NCBI GenBank assembly: GCA_947588665.1
Contig: CANPYU010000030.1
Span: 1 to 10,479 of the forward strand
Direction of reading: 5' to 3'
Source of the DNA: an uncultured Bacilli bacterium
Lineage (GTDB): Bacteria; Bacillota_I; Bacilli_A; RF39; UBA660
Length of the DNA stretch: 10,479 nt
Each line of letters begins with the position of its first letter. Positions within the stretch are counted from its first letter, which is position 1. Positions 5,550 to 10,479 of the stretch are shown here, in pieces. Below the pieces are notes generated by a model. It did not search any database, was not told the DNA's origin, and saw only the letters and a program-made list of their open reading frames with translations. The translations under genes were made by a program, and so were the position numbers.

Positions 5550-5578
5550 AAAAAAAATATTTAGTCTTTTAAACTAAA
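5550..5578 (-). terminator. A+T-rich terminator of the mraZ operon
   Basis: Minus-strand TTTAGTTT (5578-5571) and AGACTAAA (5567-5560) form an 8-bp stem, including one U-G pair, with a 3-nt loop. A run of eight T (5557-5550) follows. It overlaps the stop codon of the 62-aa gene. The stem is A+T rich, so read-through is likely. Confidence 0.55.
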
Positions 5579-5749
5579 CATTTCATTTTTAAGATCACAT
5601 GTACTTTTTATTATTTCTTCTTCATTATATTTTTCTATTAATGAACTAGAAAAATCATATCCATAATCATTTAATATTTCATATTTTATTTTATTTATTT
5701 TCTTTTCTTTCCCACTAGAACCTTTAAAATAGGCATTTACTTCTTTCAT
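5561..5749 (-). CDS. Small charged protein of unknown function, 62 aa
   Basis: I do not recognise a family. The protein is soluble and charged: a Lys/Gly-rich N-terminal part (MKEVNAYFKGSSGKEKKI) is followed by an acidic helical half ending EMFSLKD, with one cysteine. I chose the ATG at 5749 because GGTGA stands 4 nt before it, exactly as in uppS. An in-frame ATG at 5761 lies upstream of that SD and has none of its own. The stop of pbpB is 38 nt upstream, so the gene is the last member of the division operon and ends inside its terminator. It sits where many Bacillota carry the next wall or division gene. A role in division is suggested only by position. Confidence 0.6.
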   Translation of the reverse strand: MKEVNAYFKGSSGKEKKINKIKYEILNDYGYDFSSSLIEKYNEEEIIKSTCDLKNEMFSLKD

Positions 5750-5787
5750 AATTTCACCCATATTTAGTATGGATATAAATACTTTAA

Positions 5788-7884
5788 TTATTCTAATTGT
5801 ACTTCTAAAATACCATTTAAATCTATCACTGTATTAGGACTAATATTAAAAGTACTAACTTTTCCATAACCCGTAAACTTATAATTAAGTCCAATTAAAT
5901 TACAAAAATTCATTACTTCACTAGTTGTCCATCCTTTAATATCAGGCATTAAATATTCATCTGCATCGGTTAATAAAAAAACTTTGCTTCCCTGTAACAC
6001 TTGTTGGTTATTTAACGGAAATTGTTTAATTACCATATTACCATTACCAATTATAATAGGCTTTAAATTAATATTTTCTAAATTAGTAACCGTACTTTTT
6101 AAATCACTACTAATATAATTATCTAAATCAATTATTTGAGACATATCAAGATCTGTTGGTTTATTGCTAATATTAGAATAACTAGCAATACTTTCTACAG
6201 CTTTTGTTACTACTTCGGCAACAGGAACTGCCCCTCCATCAATTTGTTTGGCCGATGCATAAATACTATATTTTGGATCTTCATAAGGAAAAAAGCCTGC
6301 AAAACTCCGCACATAATCTTGTGCTCCTGTTAAATATCCTCCTTTAGGACTAGCAATCTGAGCAGTTCCTGTTTTACCAGCAATAACAACATTATCAGGC
6401 TTCCACATTGATGACAATCCTTTATACACAACATTATACATTAACTCTTTCATTTTATTTATCGACTCACTAGATACTTTTTTACCTAGCTCAGTTCTTT
6501 GCCCCTTATAAGTAACTTCTCCTGTATCATCAACAATCTTATCCACAATATAAGGTTTAAGCATCACTCCATCATTAGTTAAAACTGATAAAGCCTGTAA
6601 AGTTTGAATTGGCGTTGTTGTAATACCCTGCCCAAAAGAAGCTGTAGCAATTTCTGATTCATAAGTAAGTCTAAGTAAACCAGACTCTTCTCCTGGTAGT
6701 TCTATTCCTGTTTTTGCTCCAAAACCCATTTTTTCATAAAACTCTCGTAACTTTTTACCCCCCAATTTTTTAGCTAAATAAGTAGCCCCAACGTTGGATG
6801 AATAAGCAAAACCGGTATCATAATCAATCATTCCCCAACCGACTCCATTATTAAAATCTTGAATATTTGCTCCCCCTACTTTAATACTTCCTGATAAAAA
6901 TTTTTCTGAACCATCATAAACTTCATTTTCCATCGCTGCCAGCCAAGAAAAAATCTTCATTGTTGATCCTGGCTCATAAGTATAACCTACTAATGGATTA
7001 ACATAATTAGTTAATCCTTCCAATGTATTAGGATTAAAATTAGGACTAGAGGCACTACCTACAATTGCTCCTGTTTTAGCATCCATAACTGAAAAAGTAA
7101 ACCAAGCCATATTATATTTTTCTTCTAAAGTATGAACTGCATCTTCTAAAATTAATTGAATATGAGAATCTATTGTTAAATATATATCATTTCCACTAAC
7201 TGGCTCTTTAGTATAAGCTTCTCCCATTTGATATCCAGCTCCATCAATTTGATATTCTGTATATCCATCTTCTCCCTTTAATACATCATCATAATAACTC
7301 TCTATTCCCATTTCCCCAATTATCTGTCCATCATCATTTTCTTTTGCATACCCCACAATATATGAAGCCATCTTTGAATTTTTATAATATCTTTTACTAC
7401 CTGCTATAAAATCTATCCCAGGCAAAGCTAAAGCCTCAATTTCTACTTTTTTATTTTCAGATAATTTTTTTCCTTTAGTACCAAACTCTACTTGATACGC
7501 TCCTTGAGTATTTAGTCTTTCTAAAACATAATCATAATCCATTTCTAGTGTTTCTGCTAAAGCCTTCGCTGTCCCTTCTTTATCTACAACATGTTGAGGA
7601 TTTTCTGGATCAGTAGTTCTCGATTCACTTAAATAAGCAATCAAAGTATAAGAATTAGCATTACTAGCAATAGTTTCCCCAAAAGAATCATAAATATTTC
7701 CTCTACTTGCATATAAAGTTCTTTTTCTAGTATTTCGATTATTAGCAAACTCTGTCAAATTAAGTCCATCTACCTCAGGACTTAATGCTACCATACCCAA
7801 CTTCACTATGGCAATTAAAAAAGAGCAAACAAAAATCAGAATAAAAAATCTACTAACTTTTACTTTGCTATTTTTTCTTTTCAT
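5788..7884 (-). CDS. pbpB: Class B penicillin-binding protein with PASTA domains (division transpeptidase, PBP2B/FtsI/SpoVD type)
   Basis: This is the membrane-anchored D,D-transpeptidase that cross-links septal peptidoglycan, normally in complex with FtsW and FtsL/DivIC. Order of parts: short basic tail, membrane anchor (about 11-33), dimerisation/pedestal domain starting at RGNIYD (61-66), then the transpeptidase domain. All three catalytic motifs are intact: STMK (307-310, nucleophile S307), SSN (362-364) and KTGT (504-507). Two PASTA-like repeats follow (about 607-641 and 645-698; MPDIKGWTTSEVMNFCNLIGL is typical). At 698 aa it has the usual length for PASTA-bearing FtsI homologues. PASTA plus position after ftsL favours PBP2B over the elongation enzyme PBP2A; a sporulation SpoVD role cannot be excluded. 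The ATG at 7884 has only a weak SD-like GAG. A 119-nt gap separates it from ftsL. Confidence 0.95.
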   Translation of the reverse strand: MKRKNSKVKVSRFFILIFVCSFLIAIVKLGMVALSPEVDGLNLTEFANNRNTRKRTLYASRGNIYDSFGETIASNANSYTLIAYLSESRTTDPENPQHVVDKEGTAKALAETLEMDYDYVLERLNTQGAYQVEFGTKGKKLSENKKVEIEALALPGIDFIAGSKRYYKNSKMASYIVGYAKENDDGQIIGEMGIESYYDDVLKGEDGYTEYQIDGAGYQMGEAYTKEPVSGNDIYLTIDSHIQLILEDAVHTLEEKYNMAWFTFSVMDAKTGAIVGSASSPNFNPNTLEGLTNYVNPLVGYTYEPGSTMKIFSWLAAMENEVYDGSEKFLSGSIKVGGANIQDFNNGVGWGMIDYDTGFAYSSNVGATYLAKKLGGKKLREFYEKMGFGAKTGIELPGEESGLLRLTYESEIATASFGQGITTTPIQTLQALSVLTNDGVMLKPYIVDKIVDDTGEVTYKGQRTELGKKVSSESINKMKELMYNVVYKGLSSMWKPDNVVIAGKTGTAQIASPKGGYLTGAQDYVRSFAGFFPYEDPKYSIYASAKQIDGGAVPVAEVVTKAVESIASYSNISNKPTDLDMSQIIDLDNYISSDLKSTVTNLENINLKPIIIGNGNMVIKQFPLNNQQVLQGSKVFLLTDADEYLMPDIKGWTTSEVMNFCNLIGLNYKFTGYGKVSTFNISPNTVIDLNGILEVQLE

Positions 7885-7904
7885 AATGTCTCGTATAATT
7901 AATC

Positions 7905-7929
7905 TTATAGAAATATAATAATTCTATAA
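7905..7929. repeat. 8-bp inverted repeat in the ftsL-pbpB gap
   Basis: TTATAGAA (7905-7912) and TTCTATAA (7922-7929) are perfect inverted copies around a 9-nt centre, 21 bp upstream of the pbpB start. It could be an operator or an mRNA hairpin controlling pbpB. A lone -10-like TATAAT lies just upstream on the minus strand (7938-7933) without a good -35. Given the A+T content, chance is possible. Confidence 0.35.
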
Positions 7930-8003
7930 CTGATTATATCCTTTCTATCTATATTTTTATTTATTAATTCTTAAAGTATATATAAATTTATTTTATAAAA
8001 TCT

Positions 8004-8303
8004 TTAATCTATAATTGTTTTAATATTATTGTTATTATAAGATAAACCAGACGAACTTGCAATATCTTGAATATTATCTATACTAGCAAGTTCATCAATC
8101 TGCATTCCCAAAGCTTCATTCGCATCTTTTTGTTCATCTATTTTATTTTGTATTTTTTCTAAATCTATATTAGTTTCTGATAAAAGAGCTTTTGTATAAA
8201 TCCAAGCAGCTGGCATAATTACAAATCCAAACAAAACAACTAAAAAGAACATAAACTTTTCTCCCTTTAATAATTTAATTCTTTTTACTTTTTTTGTTCT
8301 CAT
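8004..8303 (-). CDS. ftsL: FtsL-like septum protein
   Basis: FtsL is a bitopic division protein that joins DivIC/FtsB and DivIB/FtsQ and activates FtsW-FtsI at the septum. The protein has 99 aa. It shows a short basic cytoplasmic tail (MRTKKVKRIKLLKGEK), one membrane segment (about 17-40), and then a heptad-like coiled coil (about 42-72; IDLEKIQNKIDEQ...). It ends with a short region (IQDIASSSGLSYNN) like the 'A-x-x-x-G-L' end of the FtsL/DivIC superfamily. FtsL sequences are poorly conserved, so the call rests on topology, size and position between rsmH and pbpB. The start at 8303 has AAGGA 9 nt upstream and lies 4 nt after the rsmH stop, so translation is probably coupled. DivIC is the alternative name. 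Confidence 0.85.
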   Translation of the reverse strand: MRTKKVKRIKLLKGEKFMFFLVVLFGFVIMPAAWIYTKALLSETNIDLEKIQNKIDEQKDANEALGMQIDELASIDNIQDIASSSGLSYNNNNIKTIID

Positions 8304-8307
8304 ATTT

Positions 8308-9228
8308 TCATATCCTTTCCACTACTCGCATTTTAGCACTTTTGCTTCTACTATTATCTTTTAATTCTTGCTCACTTGCTACATAAGGTTTCTTATTTAT
8401 TATCTTAATTAAAGGCTTATATTCTTCTGGTATATCTGGCATTCCTCTAAATATTTCATTTACTTCACTATATTTTCGAAATATATTCTTAACTATTCTA
8501 TCTTCTAAAGAATGAAAAGTAATAACTACCATTCTTCCCCCTTTATTAAGCATTTTAATTGCCGCATCTACTGCAATCTCTACTGCTTTAAGTTCATTAT
8601 TAACCTCAATTCTCAAAGCCTGAAATATTTCTCTTTCTGGATGTTTTTTAAAAAAATAATTTGCTCCCACTGCTTCTTTAATAATTTCTACTAATTCTAA
8701 AGTTCTTGTAATTTCCTTTTTCTGTCTTGCATCTACTATTTTAAGAGCAATTATTTTACTTTTCTTCTCTTCTCCATACTTATAAAAAATATTTGTAAGT
8801 TCTTCTAATGAATAATTATTAACAATATATTTTGCATCAATAACATCTCTTCTATCCATTCGCATATCTAAGATGGCATCACTCATAAAGCTAAATCCTC
8901 TTTCTTTATTATCAATCTCTGGACTAGAAAGACCTAAATCAAATAAAAAACCATCAACCTTTTTACAATTATTTTTTTCTAACTCTTCTTTTAAATTAAT
9001 AAAATTACTATGAATTAATTTAAAATTATCCCCTATTTCCAATAAGGATTGACGCGAATATTGAATTGCCTCAATATCCGCATCAAAGGCGAAAAGAAAG
9101 CCCTTTTTTATTCTTTTTAATATTTCCTTACTATGACCAGCATATCCAAGGGTGGCATCCACGTATATCCCATCATTTTTAAGGTTTAAATTAGCAATAG
9201 CTAATTCCTTCATAACACTATAATGCAT
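8308..9228 (-). CDS. rsmH: 16S rRNA (cytosine(1402)-N4)-methyltransferase
   Basis: RsmH (MraW) uses S-adenosylmethionine to N4-methylate C1402 in the 16S rRNA decoding centre, in the cytosol. Motifs run in family order: HYSVMKEL at the start, the SAM loop GIYVDATLGYAGHS (20-33), AFDAD (47-51), the hallmark DLGLSSPEID (97-106), ITFHSLEDR (236-244) and NSRSKSAKMR near the C-terminus (about 292-301). I chose the ATG at 9228 (306 aa): GGTGA precedes it by 5 nt, and the protein then begins just where family members do. Upstream in-frame starts (9240, 9258) lack a usable SD. The gene overlaps the end of mraZ by 11 nt. It ends in TGA four bases before ftsL, which argues that TGA is a stop in this organism. 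Confidence 0.97.
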   Translation of the reverse strand: MHYSVMKELAIANLNLKNDGIYVDATLGYAGHSKEILKRIKKGFLFAFDADIEAIQYSRQSLLEIGDNFKLIHSNFINLKEELEKNNCKKVDGFLFDLGLSSPEIDNKERGFSFMSDAILDMRMDRRDVIDAKYIVNNYSLEELTNIFYKYGEEKKSKIIALKIVDARQKKEITRTLELVEIIKEAVGANYFFKKHPEREIFQALRIEVNNELKAVEIAVDAAIKMLNKGGRMVVITFHSLEDRIVKNIFRKYSEVNEIFRGMPDIPEEYKPLIKIINKKPYVASEQELKDNSRSKSAKMRVVERI

Positions 9229-9658
9229 TAGCATCACCATTAAATAAATTTTCGGCAACTTCCTCTAAAGTATCACTATATTCTTGATTAAATGAATCCC
9301 AATTTTCTTGTGACCAAATTTCAATTCTCTCATTAACCCCAATGATAACACAATCTTTAATAAGATTAGCATATTCCCATTGATTAGTAGTAATACTTAT
9401 TCTTCCTTGACGATCAAATGTGCCTTCAACAGCGGCTGAAAAGAACGATCTTGCAAATATTCGGGCGTCTTTCTTAGTAAAAGGTAAACTTGCTAATTTA
9501 TCTACAATTTTCTGCCATTCTGATTTAGTATAAACATATAAACATTTCTCTAAACCACGCGTAATAATAAAACTTTCTCCTAAATTACTTCGATAGTTTG
9601 CAGGTAACACAAGTCTTTTTTTATCATCTATACTATGATGATATTCGCCCATGAACAT
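9218..9658 (-). CDS. mraZ: MraZ, transcriptional regulator of the division/cell-wall operon
   Basis: MraZ is an AbrB-fold, ring-forming DNA-binding protein that represses its own dcw operon. The protein has 146 aa from MFMGEYHHSIDDKKRLVLPA. Both D-x-x-x-R motifs of the duplicated domain are present (D11-R15 and D82-R86, FDRQGR), as is the conserved RGLEKCLYVY segment. I chose the ATG at 9658 because MFMGEY is the usual start and an SD (GTGGGGGA) lies about 6 nt upstream. A GTG at 9682 is in frame but would add eight residues atypical of the family. It is the first gene of the operon; rsmH begins inside its last codons. Four TGGNN repeats lie at its promoter and leader (9667-9701), so autoregulation is likely. 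Confidence 0.97.
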   Translation of the reverse strand: MFMGEYHHSIDDKKRLVLPANYRSNLGESFIITRGLEKCLYVYTKSEWQKIVDKLASLPFTKKDARIFARSFFSAAVEGTFDRQGRISITTNQWEYANLIKDCVIIGVNERIEIWSQENWDSFNQEYSDTLEEVAENLFNGDANAL

Positions 9659-9666
9659 TTTAAATC

Positions 9667-9701
9667 CCCCACTTTCTACCACAATATACCACTGCTTACC
9701 A
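9667..9701 (-). promoter_or_regulatory. MraZ operator: four TGGNN repeats with 10-bp period
   Basis: On the minus strand TGGTA (9701-9697), TGGTA (9691-9687), TGGTA (9681-9677) and TGGGG (9671-9667) are each separated by exactly 5 nt. E. coli MraZ is known to bind TGGGN repeats separated by 5 nt, which matches in spacing and core. The repeats start 2 bp after the -10, cover the expected start (~9697), and end in the SD of mraZ. Bound MraZ could therefore block RNA polymerase, and the last repeat doubles as the ribosome site. Confidence 0.8.
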
Positions 9702-9703
9702 TT

Positions 9704-9732
9704 ATATTATCAAAACTTAACTTTTTTGTAAA
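9704..9732 (-). promoter_or_regulatory. Promoter of the mraZ operon
   Basis: The minus strand reads TTTACA (9732-9727), a 17-nt spacer, then TAATAT (9709-9704), with TGA in front (extended -10). Start is expected at about 9697, inside the first MraZ repeat, with a leader of about 40 nt. The stretch 9733-9785 holds nothing else I can support. Confidence 0.75.
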
Positions 9733-9785
9733 GTTCTAAGTGTTCGCCATAAATAAAAACTATAACTATTTTACAAAAATTTTAC

Positions 9786-9808
9786 AATAAAAAAGGAGGT
9801 TACCCCCT
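9786..9808 (-). terminator. Terminator of the 190-aa membrane-protein gene
   Basis: Minus-strand AGGGGG (9808-9803), loop TAA and CCTCCT (9799-9794) form a 6-bp G+C-rich stem with one G-U pair. T-rich sequence (TTTTTATT) follows. It starts 4 nt after the stop codon at 9813 and separates this gene from the mraZ operon. Confidence 0.8.
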
Positions 9809-9812
9809 AAAA

Positions 9813-10385
9813 TTATTTTCTAACTCGTAAATAATCTAATTCTAAAGTATTTACCTCTCTCGGCATTTTTTTTAGTTTTCTAATTAAAGTATATCTTTTT
9901 AACAAATCTAAACGTTCTGCTAATATTAGTTTTGATTTATCAATCTCATTTAAAGCCAATAACTTTTCTTCATTAACTTCTTTTGCTTTTTCTTCTTTTA
10001 ACTCTCTTTTAACTAAAGCTAATTCTTTTTCTAGTTTTCTTTTTTTATTTTTATTTAATTTTAACCATATTTTAGCTAAATTATATTCATTTGCCTGTGG
10101 TCCTATTAATGCATTTATTCCTAAAGTACCTCCAAAAAGAAAAACTGCCATAACAACAAGTGCTTTAAAACCAATTATCATTGATCCAAATATTCCAATT
10201 AAAAGACTAATAAGTGTTAAAAAAGCAAAAATATCGCCTACAAAAGAGCCATATCCATCAATATTTTGGTTAACAGCCCAAATCAAATTTTTAGCCTTAT
10301 CTACCATCTTTTCCTCACTTAATTTATCTAAATCATTTTGTATATTATTTTCTAATACTTTCAAATTATGATATTTCTCCAACAT
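9813..10385 (-). CDS. Unknown membrane protein with two membrane segments and a coiled coil, 190 aa
   Basis: I do not recognise a family. The N-terminal ~45 residues are charged and helical (MLEKYHNLKVLENNIQ...). Two hydrophobic segments lie at about 48-72 and 73-95, close together like a hairpin, with Gly-rich turns (GIFGSMIIG, FGGTLGINAL). Residues from about 108 to the end are a long Lys/Glu/Leu-rich helix, probably a cytoplasmic coiled coil, with a basic C-terminus. By charge, both ends would be cytoplasmic. The ATG at 10385 has the SD AAAGGGG about 6 nt upstream. The gene has its own consensus promoter and a terminator, so it is transcribed alone just upstream of the mraZ operon. A role in division or envelope is only suggested by position. 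Confidence 0.85.
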   Translation of the reverse strand: MLEKYHNLKVLENNIQNDLDKLSEEKMVDKAKNLIWAVNQNIDGYGSFVGDIFAFLTLISLLIGIFGSMIIGFKALVVMAVFLFGGTLGINALIGPQANEYNLAKIWLKLNKNKKRKLEKELALVKRELKEEKAKEVNEEKLLALNEIDKSKLILAERLDLLKRYTLIRKLKKMPREVNTLELDYLRVRK

Positions 10386-10411
10386 AAAAATACCCCTTTC
10401 AAATAAAAATT

Positions 10412-10439
10412 ATTATAACACAAAATTTCTAAATGTCAA
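10412..10439 (-). promoter_or_regulatory. Consensus promoter of the 190-aa membrane-protein gene
   Basis: The minus strand reads TTGACA (10439-10434), a 16-nt spacer, then TATAAT (10417-10412), with TGT in front (extended -10). Both hexamers are perfect. Start near 10405 gives a leader of about 20 nt, so high expression is expected. Confidence 0.85.
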
Positions 10440-10440
10440 A

Positions 10441-10463
10441 TTAAAAAGAGGTAAATCCTCTTT
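10441..10463 (-). terminator. Terminator of a gene beyond the right edge
   Basis: Minus-strand AAAGAGG (10463-10457), loop ATTTA and CCTCTTT (10451-10445) form a perfect 7-bp stem running into TTTTTAA. The T-run is on the minus-strand side only, so it ends transcription entering from the right. No coding sequence of that gene can be identified in the last 16 bases. Confidence 0.75.
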
Positions 10464-10479
10464 AAAATAAAATTCCGCC

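Noticed and set aside
8308..8310. Possible use of TGA as tryptophan (Mycoplasma-type code)
   Set aside because: TGA ends rsmH at the expected family length right before ftsL, and the tryptophan codons I checked are TGG.
1..10479. CRISPR array or rRNA gene
   Set aside because: No regularly spaced repeat series with unique spacers and no recognisable rRNA sequence on either strand.

Overview
The window is a piece of a very A+T-rich chromosome of a low-GC Gram-positive type bacterium. The order mraZ-rsmH-ftsL-pbpB, the PASTA-containing class B penicillin-binding protein and the long Shine-Dalgarno (SD) sequences point to Bacillota, probably a reduced or host-associated, possibly uncultured, Bacilli lineage. 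Tryptophans I checked are TGG, and TGA ends rsmH, so the code looks like table 11 and not the Mollicutes code 4. The exact taxon is inference.

Left part (1-1671, minus strand): uppS (undecaprenyl-diphosphate synthase) overlaps a 151-aa unknown protein with one membrane segment. Downstream, behind its own promoter, is the 5' part of a VirD4/TraG-like conjugation coupling protein, cut by the window edge just inside Walker A. Divergent from uppS is a tRNA-Thr(GGT) gene with its own promoter and terminator (1710-1857).

Middle part (1858-5560): this is the accessory-looking region. A compact locus (1975-2299) has two strong convergent promoters, a 30-residue membrane peptide with a strong SD on the minus strand, and a short plus-strand RNA antisense to the end of the peptide mRNA. 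It has the layout of a type I toxin-antitoxin system, with a predicted 5'-3' fold-back of the peptide mRNA. The first ~100 bases of the locus recur, diverged, at 5229-5325, where the peptide gene is no longer intact. Between the two copies is a 911-codon plus-strand gene of no recognisable family, with its own promoter. A possible 26-aa membrane peptide lies beyond the second copy.

Right part (5561-10479, minus strand): a division and cell-wall operon reads mraZ - rsmH - ftsL-like - pbpB - a 62-aa unknown, ending in an A+T-rich terminator. Its promoter overlaps four TGGNN repeats spaced exactly 10 bp apart, the expected form of a MraZ autoregulatory operator. Upstream is a separately transcribed two-membrane-segment coiled-coil protein of unknown function, with strong promoter and terminator. 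A further minus-strand terminator at the edge implies another gene off the right end.

Together, uppS supplies the lipid carrier for peptidoglycan precursors, while RsmH, FtsL and the PBP belong to the growth and division programme controlled by MraZ. The conjugation gene and the toxin-like modules suggest mobile or accessory DNA close to these core genes.
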